From Planctomycetota bacterium (GTDB taxonomy: Bacteria > Planctomycetota > UBA1135 > GCA-002686595): 64,000 nucleotides of DNA. The stretch covers positions 744,001 through 808,000 of the forward strand of contig JADJNY010000015.1 in assembly GCA_016714045.1 (NCBI GenBank), given 5' to 3'. Shown piece after piece: positions 37,545 through 45,183 of the stretch. A model generated the notes under the pieces. That model was not told where the DNA came from, did no database searches, and saw only the letters and a program-made list of their open reading frames with translations. A program made the translations under genes and the position numbers. Numbering within the stretch: position 1 is the first letter of the stretch; every line of letters starts with the position of its first letter.

Positions 37545-38042
37545 ATGGCGAAGAAGAAGCACGCGAACACGAACGACCTCCCCACGAACCCCGAGCTCGC
37601 GAGCACGCCCGAGCTTGCGAGCCTGCCTGCCGCCGCGCTCGCGCCCGAGGCCCCCGTCGACGCGACGGAGCCCGTGGCGAAGAAGAAGGGTGGGAAGCGC
37701 AAGCCGGCGGGAGCGGAGACGACGCTCGCCGCGCTCGCGGATGGATACCTCGCGCACCTCGAAGCGTCGGGGAAGTCGAACGGGACGATCTTCTCGTACC
37801 GGTTGGAGCTCGAGGTGGCGCTCGATGAGCTCGGGGCCGCAACGAAGCTCGCGGAGCTCACGAGCGAGCGCGTGCTCGCCTTCTTCGTGAGCGATCGGGT
37901 CAACAAGACGCGCACGGGCGTCTTGAAGGCGCGCGTGAGCGTGCTGAAGACGCAGCGCGTCTTGCGGCAGGCCTTGGTCTGGGCGGCGGAAGCAGGGCTC
38001 GTCGCGGTCGCCCCGCTCCCCGAAGACGCGGCCACCTACTGA
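37545..38042 (+). CDS. Stand-alone recombinase SAM-like (core-binding) domain protein
   Basis: A 165-residue protein with a Pro/Ala/Lys-rich N-terminus (MAKKKHANTNDLPTNPELAS) and then a single SAM-like core-binding domain (LADGYLAHLEASGKSNGTIF; LTSERVLAFFVSDRVNKTRT; RVLRQALVWAAEAGLV), the DNA-clamping half of tyrosine recombinases. The frame stops where the catalytic domain would begin; the next gene is a full recombinase in the same direction, 86 bp away. It may be a deliberate accessory DNA-binding protein or the remains of a second integrase. ATG 37545 has GGAG upstream. Confidence 0.65.
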   Translation: MAKKKHANTNDLPTNPELASTPELASLPAAALAPEAPVDATEPVAKKKGGKRKPAGAETTLAALADGYLAHLEASGKSNGTIFSYRLELEVALDELGAATKLAELTSERVLAFFVSDRVNKTRTGVLKARVSVLKTQRVLRQALVWAAEAGLVAVAPLPEDAATY

Positions 38043-38128
38043 CCAACGCGGGGTGGGCACGCGACGAGGCCGGTACGCCGCGAGGTGTCTCGGCCCTCGC
38101 GCCGCTCGGGCCCGACCTGGAGGTGACC

Positions 38129-39016
38129 ATGATGTTCGAAGACGCGGTCCAGCTCTACCTCGTGCAGCTCCTGGCGGACGGCCGCTCCGTGCACACGCGG
38201 TTGCAGTACGGCCGCCACCTGCGGCTGCTCGGGCACTACCTGCGCGAGCACCGGATCGAAGAGGTGCTGCACGTCGACCTCGCCAAGTTTCTCTCGTCGA
38301 GGGTCGCGACGCACACGGCGAAGGGAATGGCGAAGAAGCCGAGTGCTGTGAACGCGCTGCGGTCGAGCATCAAGACCTTCTTCGGGTACCTCTCGACGGC
38401 GCGCTTCATCCCGTCGAACCCGGCATTGCTCATGCGGCGCGCGCGGACGGGATCCTCTGCGCCGCGTTCGCTCTTGGACGGGGAGCGCGATCGGCTCGTC
38501 GCAGCACTCGCGGGGGCGAAGACGGAAGCGGAGCGGCGCGACCGAGCACTCTTCATGACGCTGCTCACGGCCGGGGTGCGGATCGGGAGCGCGCTCGGTG
38601 CGAACGTGGGAGACGTCGACTTCGAGGACGGGGTGCTGCGGCTGCGCTCCATGAAAGGAGGTGGCGAGAACACGGTCTTCGTCCCGCGCGAGACGGTGGA
38701 GCTCCTGCGGGAGTTCGTCGGGGATAGGCGGTCGGGGCCGCTGTTCCCCGGCGGGGGCGGGAAGCGACTGGGGCAGCGGCAGGCGCACCGTAGGCTTCGG
38801 TGGTGGGCGGGGCGCGCGGGGGTCGATCGCAGGATCTCGCCCCACGCACTGCGGCACACCTTCGGGATGGCGGTCTACGGAGCGACGGGAGACCTGCTCG
38901 TTACGGCGAGGGCGCTGTGCCATCGATCAACCAGCGCGACGCAGGTGTACGCGCGGGCGGATCTGGGGCGGGTGCGAGGGGCGGTCGAGGCGCTGTTCGA
39001 GGTCGAACGGCCCTGA
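38129..39016 (+). CDS. Tyrosine recombinase (integrase), short form
   Basis: A 295-residue phage-integrase-family recombinase: a SAM-like N-terminal domain (about 1-90) and a catalytic domain with Arg in TAGVRIGSALGAN, the HxxR box HALRHTFGM, and CHRSTSATQVYARAD holding the last His and the nucleophile Tyr. The box that normally reads LGH is LCH. Size and order resemble XerC/D-like or integron-like enzymes. ATG 38129 follows GGAGG by 5 bp. Its partner is probably the separate SAM-like protein just upstream. It is one of two candidates for the island's integrase. Confidence 0.85.
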   Translation: MMFEDAVQLYLVQLLADGRSVHTRLQYGRHLRLLGHYLREHRIEEVLHVDLAKFLSSRVATHTAKGMAKKPSAVNALRSSIKTFFGYLSTARFIPSNPALLMRRARTGSSAPRSLLDGERDRLVAALAGAKTEAERRDRALFMTLLTAGVRIGSALGANVGDVDFEDGVLRLRSMKGGGENTVFVPRETVELLREFVGDRRSGPLFPGGGGKRLGQRQAHRRLRWWAGRAGVDRRISPHALRHTFGMAVYGATGDLLVTARALCHRSTSATQVYARADLGRVRGAVEALFEVERP

Positions 39017-39112
39017 GCATCATTGAGGCGCTCCCGTACTCTGTCTGCGAAGGTCGCGCGGCCCTCGGGGGCGCCGCGCACGTCCGATGAAGAAGCTGAC
39101 GAGGTGAAGCCT

Positions 39113-39946
39113 ATGTCCTCCAGGAAGAAGAAGGCCACGCTAGCCCACACGGAGACACTGCGCGAAGAAGCAAAGGCGCACGAAGTGGCTATCGAGCGTG
39201 CGCGCTTAAACGTTCGACGTGCCGCGATGGTATGCCAACGCTTTGGGCTCGGCCGGGCGGCCGTCTGGGCCGCCCCGAAGAGAGGGCAGTCCATAGGTGA
39301 GTGGATGGGCTCCCCGGTTCAACGCGAACGGAGGAACCAGTTGAGCCCATTCAACAAGGATCACAACTGGCCAAAGGCAAACCATCTCTACTCAGCAGAG
39401 TGGATCGAACGATGGGGAGTGCTTGCTGGTGCAATCCGCGAGCTTGATGGACTTGAACGCGGGACATTAGACTTTGTACTCGAGCTCGAGCCGGAGACGC
39501 CTCGGAACGAAGCGATGCACGACATCTTCTGCAAACTACTCCGCGGATACTCTCAACGGAGACTTGCAGGCGTACTTGCGGCGCTGCGAAGTAATCTTGT
39601 ACCAACGCGCGCAGAGGTCCAAAGGCGCCGCGGATGGATGTCCAGTGCACGCTTCGAGCTTGCACAGTACTTTGATTGGATTCTGAGGTCATTCAGTTCC
39701 AGGTGGAGTCCGCCTAGAACGAGTTGCGCAGAGTCCAGCAGACCGACGGATGCGCAGGCTGGAGTCCTCGAGATCCTACGTCGCCAGAAAGCGGCCGGGC
39801 GTGGAGTGACCGCGAAGGAACTGGCAAAGGAACTTCACCGCTCCGAGGACCGAGTCCGCCGCATCATCTCGGAGCTTCGGGTTCGAAAGTTCTCGATCTC
39901 CAACCGGGGCGGCGGCAACGGCTACCTGCTCGAAGCCGAGCCTTGA
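39113..39946 (+). CDS. Hypothetical protein with C-terminal winged helix
   Basis: A 277-residue protein of AT-richer codon use. The N-terminal 200 residues are helical and unrecognised (KKKATLAHTETLREEAKAHE; SAEWIERWGVLAGAIRELDG; LLRGYSQRRLAGVLAALRS). The last 65 residues form a winged helix of the DeoR/HTH-11 type (GVLEILRRQKAAGRGVTAKE, then ELHRSEDRVRRIISELR). It may be an element regulator or replication initiator accessory. ATG 39113 has GAGGTG upstream. Confidence 0.6.
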   Translation: MSSRKKKATLAHTETLREEAKAHEVAIERARLNVRRAAMVCQRFGLGRAAVWAAPKRGQSIGEWMGSPVQRERRNQLSPFNKDHNWPKANHLYSAEWIERWGVLAGAIRELDGLERGTLDFVLELEPETPRNEAMHDIFCKLLRGYSQRRLAGVLAALRSNLVPTRAEVQRRRGWMSSARFELAQYFDWILRSFSSRWSPPRTSCAESSRPTDAQAGVLEILRRQKAAGRGVTAKELAKELHRSEDRVRRIISELRVRKFSISNRGGGNGYLLEAEP

Positions 39947-40027
39947 GGGTGGTGGATCTCGGTCATCCTCCGCCGCATGGACACCATGCGGGCACCGTGC
40001 CGACACCCTATCGACACCGCATCGTCT

Positions 40028-40053
40028 CCTCGATGAGTCCACCATCATCGAGG
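40028..40053. promoter_or_regulatory. Perfect 9-bp inverted repeat, possible operator
   Basis: CCTCGATGA, eight bases, TCATCGAGG, ending one base before the ATG at 40055. Its position is right for an operator of the regulator-like frame that follows or of the operon beginning at 40371. Confidence 0.4.
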
Positions 40054-40054
40054 C

Positions 40055-40284
40055 ATGGCCTCAAACGAACAGGAAGAGCCGAGCTTCGGGCGGCGCGCAA
40101 GGGCCGATCGCCGTGGGCTCTCCGTCCGCGAACTGCGGATCCGGAGGGAACGGAGAGGCCTACCGTGCGCGCGCGTGGGGCACGCAGATCGCTGTTCGAA
40201 CCGGAGGCCGTCGTCGAGCGTCTGCGCCAACGTGCGGACCTCTTGCCGGCTACAGGGAGGTGGGCGGGCCAAGCGGGTCGCTGA
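40055..40284 (+). pseudogene. Decayed MerR/excisionase-like helix-turn-helix gene
   Basis: The frame from ATG 40055 reads GLSVRELRIRRERRGLPCAR-VG, which resembles an excisionase missing most of its recognition helix. The continuation expected after 'LPCARVG' is found in the next frame: RRSLFEPEAVVERLRQRA to the stop at 40284. A one-base loss around 40170-40180 would join them. The C-terminal FEPEAVVERLRQRA is typical of helix-turn-helix-17 proteins. Most likely a broken gene; a real gene in one frame is possible but less likely. Confidence 0.35.
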
Positions 40285-40370
40285 ACCCGCGACGAGGCGC
40301 GCCAGATACCGGACCGCCGAGCGCAGGCTGTTCGATAGAGGTAGGAAGCCGAACACAAGGGGGGGGCAGC

Positions 40371-41720
40371 ATGAGCGCTGAACCTCTGGGTCGAGAAGCT
40401 GGGGGTGCCTCGAGTGCAATTCGAGAAGTTCTTGAATCGCTGTTCGGACGCCCATGCGAGGACACAAAGGAGGAGTTCAAACCCGCCCACGCCACGTGTG
40501 AACTCCAGCATGGTGAACTTGGTCCCGCTTCTAGTGTCGAGCAAAGCAGGGCATCGCTGCCGGTCACTCAGGTCATGGGAGAGAAGCAAGCAGCCGAGAA
40601 GTCGCAGCTGTGCGAGGTTCCCACGAGTGCCGAGAATTGCCGCCACCATGACTCTGACAATATGATCGGGACGGAGCAGTGCGAGACCACCGACACGCGA
40701 CTCCGAGACAAAGCCTCCTCGGATAATCCGGTTCGGCAGAGCTCGGACAGCTCAACAGTCGGCTTCGAAACGCACACTCAAGCGCAGAACGAAGCAGGGC
40801 TTCGAGGAGAGAAACTAGTCCGTCTGCTGGATGGCAATCTCGCACTGAAGCGGGCGTGGAAACTGGAAGGGAGAACCAAGCGTGAGCTGAAGGCCACTGA
40901 CAGAGATCTCGCTGACGCGGCATCCGCTGCCGGATGGAGCGATCAGGAGATCTGGGATCTAATCACGGCTCATTGGCGCAATAGCGGCGACACGACGCAG
41001 CCGGATGCCGATCACATCGAATCTATCGTTCGCAAGGCTGGCTCGTCGCGGGCAAGGTCGCTAGCAATTGCACGGATTTCCGAGATCAACCACCGCATTG
41101 GCAGAGACACACAAGTCAACGAGGAGCTGCGCAGCGAACTTGTCAAGCTTGTCTCTGATGTCGTTGGAGCCAAGATCATCCAGGTTGTTCGGTACCTAGG
41201 TGATCCTCCATCCTACTACGTCAAGTTCCGTGACACGTCCATTTCCGTTCCGAAGGTTGATGGAATCCTCAGATGCAAACTATTTGAGCAAGCCGTAGCC
41301 TCGTGCTGTGGCGTTGTGATGCCGTCGATTAGCCCAAGCAACTGGCGGATCATCGCCCAGGCAATCATCTTTGCTGCGGTAGATCAGGATCTAGGGACCG
41401 AATCTGATCCCAAGGAAATCATCGCTGAAGGGGTGTCTGCCTACCTAGGCGCATTCAAGCCTCAACATGCGGATCACCGCCACAAAGCTATAGAACAAAG
41501 GCGTCCGTTTATGTGCGCGGAAGGTGAGCTTGAGTGGGTCTACTTCTTCTTGCCTGAGTTCGCGCAATTCCTGAACCGCCGACGATATGGACTCAAAATA
41601 CCCAATAGAAAAGTTGCAACAATGCTCCGTTGTGCTGGGGCGCTACCCTGCCCCGTGTACTTGCCAAGCGACCACCCGAAAGGCAGCACCGTTCATGCAT
41701 GGAAATGGAGGCGGCAATGA
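40371..41720 (+). CDS. Primase-like island replication protein (hypothetical)
   Basis: A 449-residue protein with AT-richer codons. After a Ser/Glu-rich N-terminus, residues about 145-215 (LVRLLDGNLALKRAWKLEGR, then RDLADAASAAGWSDQEIWDL) resemble the helical segment at the end of phage and island primases, which usually precedes a helicase. The second half (residues 240-449) is not recognised; it shows IIQVVRYLGDPPSYYVKF and ends in PVYLPSDHPKGSTVHAWKW. There is no Walker box. ATG 40371 follows eight Gs used as ribosome-binding site. It heads a chain of overlapping genes ending in the integrase. Confidence 0.55.
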   Translation: MSAEPLGREAGGASSAIREVLESLFGRPCEDTKEEFKPAHATCELQHGELGPASSVEQSRASLPVTQVMGEKQAAEKSQLCEVPTSAENCRHHDSDNMIGTEQCETTDTRLRDKASSDNPVRQSSDSSTVGFETHTQAQNEAGLRGEKLVRLLDGNLALKRAWKLEGRTKRELKATDRDLADAASAAGWSDQEIWDLITAHWRNSGDTTQPDADHIESIVRKAGSSRARSLAIARISEINHRIGRDTQVNEELRSELVKLVSDVVGAKIIQVVRYLGDPPSYYVKFRDTSISVPKVDGILRCKLFEQAVASCCGVVMPSISPSNWRIIAQAIIFAAVDQDLGTESDPKEIIAEGVSAYLGAFKPQHADHRHKAIEQRRPFMCAEGELEWVYFFLPEFAQFLNRRRYGLKIPNRKVATMLRCAGALPCPVYLPSDHPKGSTVHAWKWRRQ

Positions 41721-42235
41721 GCACCGTTGCAGAGGAGTGGATTGCGACGATGCCTGGTTCCAAGGCCACGCGCGCAGTGATCTCGCAACGTGGATCTAGC
41801 GTGACAAGCCCCACGGCACACCGCTGCACACATGTGAGCAGGCCGTATTATGGCGAAATCGCTAAACTGGACCTCAAATCCGGCCCTGGGAGGCTCCCAC
41901 AGCCGGTTTCTTCTGTCGTGAGTTCTGTTGTCAAGAACCAGAGTTGCCATGAACGCTATCGGTTTCCATCTCATCAGGAGCATAGAAGGCCGACTCGTGT
42001 GACCCGGGATGCGGGTCGGACCCAGTACAGCCATAGCCATGGGGCAGGAATCAAGGCCTCCATGGGTACGTCATTCACCACGGAAGTCCGAGCCTGCGAC
42101 TGGAGTGATGCGACTGTTACGTTGCACGCGGGCACGTCGAATCCCTGGGGTGGAGTGCGGTGGCAGCCAAACGGCTGGCTTCGTGTTTCGGAAGTCACAG
42201 GCGTGCGAACGTTCAAGGCGAGCTGCTGTGGGTGA
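41717..42235 (+). CDS. Small ORF coupled to the primase-like gene (uncertain)
   Basis: A 172-codon frame starting with ATGA overlap at the primase-like stop and a GGAGG five bases upstream, which is strong support for translation. The product is Ser/Thr/Arg-rich, without recognisable domain, and has weak coding bias after the first 60 codons. Only the N-terminal part (MSTVAEEWIATMPGSKATRA) looks protein-like. It may be a real but decayed or truncated gene. Confidence 0.3.
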   Translation: MSTVAEEWIATMPGSKATRAVISQRGSSVTSPTAHRCTHVSRPYYGEIAKLDLKSGPGRLPQPVSSVVSSVVKNQSCHERYRFPSHQEHRRPTRVTRDAGRTQYSHSHGAGIKASMGTSFTTEVRACDWSDATVTLHAGTSNPWGGVRWQPNGWLRVSEVTGVRTFKASCCG

Positions 42236-42512
42236 GCCTCCCTCGATCTCTGATGTGGCCTTCGAGCCCGCACCGATCGGACTGTGCTCGGCGGGCCTAG
42301 TCGGGTTCACGCGATTCGTTGTGAACGATTGCCTCGCGATTGACGGGGTGCAAGTGCGGCGCACACGCGACGGTCGCCTGACACTCTCCTGGCCACGTCG
42401 GACGTGGTCTGGCGGTCAAACCCACGTTGTGCGACCGCAGGGCGATGCCACGCGCGTGCACCTCGAACGCGAGATCATCGGCGAACTTCGCCGACGAGGA
42501 GTGCTTCCGTGA
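42228..42512 (+). CDS. SpoVG-like protein
   Basis: A 94-residue SpoVG-type protein. The family pattern is clear: GLVGFTRFVVNDCLAIDGVQ, VRRTRDGRLTLSWPRRT and then a C-terminal REIIGELRRRG helix. SpoVG proteins are small RNA/DNA-binding regulators first known from sporulation, and homologues occur on plasmids and islands. GTG 42228 is chosen as it opens the domain. The stop overlaps the next start (GTGA), so it is part of the integration operon. Confidence 0.7.
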   Translation: MGEPPSISDVAFEPAPIGLCSAGLVGFTRFVVNDCLAIDGVQVRRTRDGRLTLSWPRRTWSGGQTHVVRPQGDATRVHLEREIIGELRRRGVLP

Positions 42513-42823
42513 AGCCCGATCCTCGCACCTTCAGCCGACTCGCGGACACGCTCGTCGAGCTCGTGAGCGAGCTGCGCAAGCTCGACGGATCCTCGGAGAC
42601 AGGCCTTCAGCTCCTTTCCGAGTCGAGCAAGTGTCCGAGCGTGGACACCAAGAAGACTGAGTCGATCGACGCGACCGAGTTCGCCTCGATCCTGAACGTG
42701 CACCCCAGAACGCTTCGGCGTTGGGCCGAGCTCGGCAAGGTCCCCAAGCCTATCTGCGTGGGGAGGACGCTGCGCTGGCGCAGATCGATCGTCGACCTGT
42801 GGATGAAGGAGGGCGCGCGGTGA
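42509..42823 (+). CDS. Excisionase / MerR-like helix-turn-helix protein
   Basis: A 104-residue protein. A helical N-terminus (SRLADTLVELVSELRKLDGS) is followed by a winged helix-turn-helix of the AlpA/Xis kind (TEFASILNVHPRTLRRWAEL, KVPKPICVGRTLRWRRSIV). Such proteins bend attachment-site DNA and favour excision, or repress the integrase operon. It starts at GTG 42509 inside the SpoVG stop, and its own stop overlaps the integrase start. This placement directly before an integrase supports the role. Confidence 0.75.
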   Translation: MKPDPRTFSRLADTLVELVSELRKLDGSSETGLQLLSESSKCPSVDTKKTESIDATEFASILNVHPRTLRRWAELGKVPKPICVGRTLRWRRSIVDLWMKEGAR

Positions 42824-44085
42824 GTGGGCGTGCTTTCAGCGCGGGGCGCCTCTCGAAGACCCGCTACGGCAACGGCCCTGCGCGGTGGGTGCTCGACTAC
42901 CGCGACGCCGTGGGCCAGCGTCGACGAACGGCGCTCTCCACGGACCGCAGCGTTGCAGAGCGCATGCGCGTCGAACTCATCCGACAGCGCGACCTCGAGC
43001 TCGCGGGCCTGGGTTCCATCGAGGGCCAGAGCCGCCCGATCACCGAGGTGCGCGACGCGTTCCTCGCCGACCTGACGGTGCGCGCGACGTACCACCACGT
43101 CCGCGGCGTCCGCGCGCACTTGCGCGCCTTCTTCGACGACGTGCGCGTCGAGCGCGTGCGCGACCTCCAGCCCCACATGGTGCTCGCGCACCGCTCGCGC
43201 GCGATCGCGGCGGGCGCGGGGCGCGAGACTCAGAACCACCGCCTGCGTGCGCTCAAGGCGATGTTCGGCTGGGCCGTCTCGTGCGGGATGATCGCCGTGA
43301 ACCCGATCGCGAACGTGAAGCGCCTCCCGGTGAGCGAGAAGCACATCCGCCACAAGCGGCGCGCTCTATCGGATGCCGAGATCGAACGGCTCCTCGAAGC
43401 TGCCGAGGAGGACGACCGCGCGATGCAGGCCTATCTGTCCGCCGCGAAGACCATCGCGAGCGGCACGAAGGGCACGCGCTGGTCGAAGCACGCACGCCCC
43501 GAGCGCATCCCGCAGGCGGTGTTCTTCAGGACGCTCTTGCTGACGGGCTGCCGCTACGGGGAAACGATGCGCATCACCTGGGCCGACGTGGACTTCCAGG
43601 CGCGCACGCTGACGCTGCGTGGCGAGAACACGAAGTCGGGCCGGACGCGCGTTCTGCCGCTGCGCTCCACGCTCGCCTTCGAGCTCAGGACGCTCCGCCA
43701 GACGCAGGAGCGAGTGCTCGGGAGCGCGGGACCGCGCGTGTTTCTCACGCCGGAGGGCGCGGAGCTGGGCGAGTCGTCGCGCAACGCGCTGCGCGTGCTG
43801 TACCGGATCCTCGATCGGGCCGGGATCGTGCGGCGGAACGAGCGCGGCGAGGTCGTCGACCTGCACACCTTGCGGCATACGTTCGCGAGCCGCCTCGCGC
43901 GAAACGGCGTCTCCTTGGCGCACGCCCAGCGGCTGCTTGGCCACGCCGACATCGCGATGACGGCGAAGGTCTACACGCACCTGGGAGTCGAGGACCTGCG
44001 CGGGGCCGTGGAGTCCCTCGACGCTGGCCCGCACCCCACCGGGCACACGAACACCACCGCCTCGGACGCCGCGGAGTCGGCGTGA
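42820..44085 (+). CDS. Tyrosine integrase
   Basis: A 421-residue integrase with an N-terminal arm-binding region (RYGNGPARWVLDYRDAVGQR), a SAM-like core domain (about 80-170) and a complete catalytic domain: Arg in LLTGCRYGETMRI, Lys in GENTKSGRTRVLPL, DLHTLRHTFASRLARNG (HxxR), LLGHADIAMTAKVYTHLG with the nucleophile Tyr. It starts at GTG 42820, overlapping the excisionase stop. Having an arm-type domain and a partner excisionase, it is the better of the two candidates for integrating the island at tRNA-Arg. Confidence 0.9.
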   Translation: MSGRAFSAGRLSKTRYGNGPARWVLDYRDAVGQRRRTALSTDRSVAERMRVELIRQRDLELAGLGSIEGQSRPITEVRDAFLADLTVRATYHHVRGVRAHLRAFFDDVRVERVRDLQPHMVLAHRSRAIAAGAGRETQNHRLRALKAMFGWAVSCGMIAVNPIANVKRLPVSEKHIRHKRRALSDAEIERLLEAAEEDDRAMQAYLSAAKTIASGTKGTRWSKHARPERIPQAVFFRTLLLTGCRYGETMRITWADVDFQARTLTLRGENTKSGRTRVLPLRSTLAFELRTLRQTQERVLGSAGPRVFLTPEGAELGESSRNALRVLYRILDRAGIVRRNERGEVVDLHTLRHTFASRLARNGVSLAHAQRLLGHADIAMTAKVYTHLGVEDLRGAVESLDAGPHPTGHTNTTASDAAESA

Positions 44086-44115
44086 GTGGTGGAGAACCAA
44101 GACGGAGAACGAACC

Positions 44116-44430
44116 ATGAAGGAACGCACCTATCGCACCCCCGACCAGCAGCTCGCCGACCTCGAAGCGAAGATCGCAGGCATCAAAGCCCGTGAGGAGC
44201 GCAAGAAGGCCCGCGCGAACCCCGCCGTGAAGCAGGCGATCGTCGCCGTGCGGGCGATCGACCGGGGCCTCGCAGAAGCGGCGGACGCGACGATGAAGGC
44301 CGCGCTGCAGGAAGCGCGCACGACGCTCGCGGCATGCGTGGCGGTCACGGGCGTCGCGCTGCCGCCGTCGACGGTGCCGGCTACGCAGAGGAAGCGGCGC
44401 GCGCGGGCGGAGCAGGTGGAGGCGGCGTAG
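44116..44430 (+). CDS. Coiled-coil protein, paralogue of the N-terminal half of 21645
   Basis: A 104-residue protein: QQLADLEAKIAGIKAREERK coiled coil, then AVRAIDRGLAEAADATMKAA and ARTTLAACVAVTGVALPP, aligned end to end with the first 95 residues of the chromosomal protein at 21645. The winged-helix domain of that protein is missing and replaced by a short basic tail (QRKRRARAEQ). ATG 44116 follows GGAG. It closes the integration operon. Confidence 0.65.
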   Translation: MKERTYRTPDQQLADLEAKIAGIKAREERKKARANPAVKQAIVAVRAIDRGLAEAADATMKAALQEARTTLAACVAVTGVALPPSTVPATQRKRRARAEQVEAA

Positions 44431-44827
44431 CCGAATCCGCTCGGGGCCTCGATGGAACCGGAGCCGAACTCGTCGACTCAATCCCGGGCGACGAGTTGGT
44501 CTCGCGCGGTGGCCGCTGGACTACTTTGCGCGCCCGCTTGGGAGCTGGAGCAGATAGCTGTTGCAAGGCCCACTGCCAGGCCGCGGCCGTGTCGAAAGTA
44601 CTCCCACGCGATATGCTCGCGGAGTCCCTTGATGGGCCCGGTCCGAGGAGGCACTTCCTTGAAGGGTTTCTGTTGGCCCGGCAAAACCACCTCGTATGAG
44701 GCGGTCACGGTCTACGCCGAGGGGACGCTGGCTGGAGCGACCGAGTAGACCCACCGCGTGACACGCGGCGTGTTCCCTATGGCATGGCATGGCTTGGGGC
44801 CGCGAGTTCTAGCCGCCCGCGGCCATC
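44431..44827. other. Intergenic stretch, no confident gene
   Basis: These 397 bp separate the coiled-coil gene from a small minus-strand gene. A minus-strand frame from GTG 44708 to 44478 (76 codons) reads PGQQKPFKEVPPRTGPIKG and has some coding bias, but it lacks a ribosome-binding site and similarity I can name, so it is not called. Confidence 0.35.
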
Positions 44828-45028
44828 TCACAGCGCGCCCGGCTTCGGGCGCTTGCTGCGCACGACGGGCACGCGCTCACCGGTCGCCGGCTCCGGTGGC
44901 GTCGGCTTCTTGCCGAACATCCGATCGAGCGCGGCCCCAGCCTGCTCTCCGGTCATGGCGATGCGCTCTTCGGGGCGTCCCCGCTTGCGCGATGCGCCGT
45001 CCTTGTCTTGCTTCTTGGACGTGCTCAT
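44828..45028 (-). CDS. Small basic protein with AT-hook-like motif
   Basis: A 66-residue protein, Lys/Arg/Pro-rich, with RKRGRPEERI (an AT-hook-like GRP core) and a short helix (TGEQAGAALDRMFGKK). Starts with MSTSKKQDKDG. Size is small and family unknown; the reading frame keeps the coding bias and sits directly before the tRNA-like gene on the same strand. Confidence 0.5.
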   Translation of the reverse strand: MSTSKKQDKDGASRKRGRPEERIAMTGEQAGAALDRMFGKKPTPPEPATGERVPVVRSKRPKPGAL

Positions 45029-45092
45029 GGGATCGGTCTAGAAGGAGATGCGACCCCGTGTGAACGGCAGGGGATCACTTCGGTTGTGGGTG

Positions 45093-45177
45093 TGCCCCCG
45101 ACGGGAGTGGAACCCTCACGGCCTGCTAGAGCCGCCCGATTGCAAACCGGGTGTGCCTGCCGTTTCACCGCGGGAGC
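45093..45177 (-). tRNA. tRNA-like gene with long variable arm and UGC anticodon
   Basis: An 85-nt minus-strand cloverleaf. GCTCCCG pairs with CGGGGGC (one G·U); the D stem GTG/CAC encloses a loop with GG; the anticodon stem CCCGG/TCGGG carries the loop TTTGCAA, giving anticodon UGC. The variable arm is long (CGGC-TCTAGCAG-GCCG), as in tRNA-Leu or Ser. The T loop TTCCACT and one A·G in the T stem are irregular, and CCA is not encoded (ACAC follows). Body is Leu-like but the anticodon reads Ala codons, so it is either an unusual class II tRNA or a decayed one. Confidence 0.45.
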
Positions 45178-45183
45178 GTTGTT

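Noticed and set aside
40131..40150. A third att-like site (CTGCGGATCCGGAGGG resembles part of the tRNA-Arg repeat)
   Set aside because: Similarity is limited to about 16 bases without the T-arm next to it, and the sequence is explained by the decayed helix-turn-helix frame.
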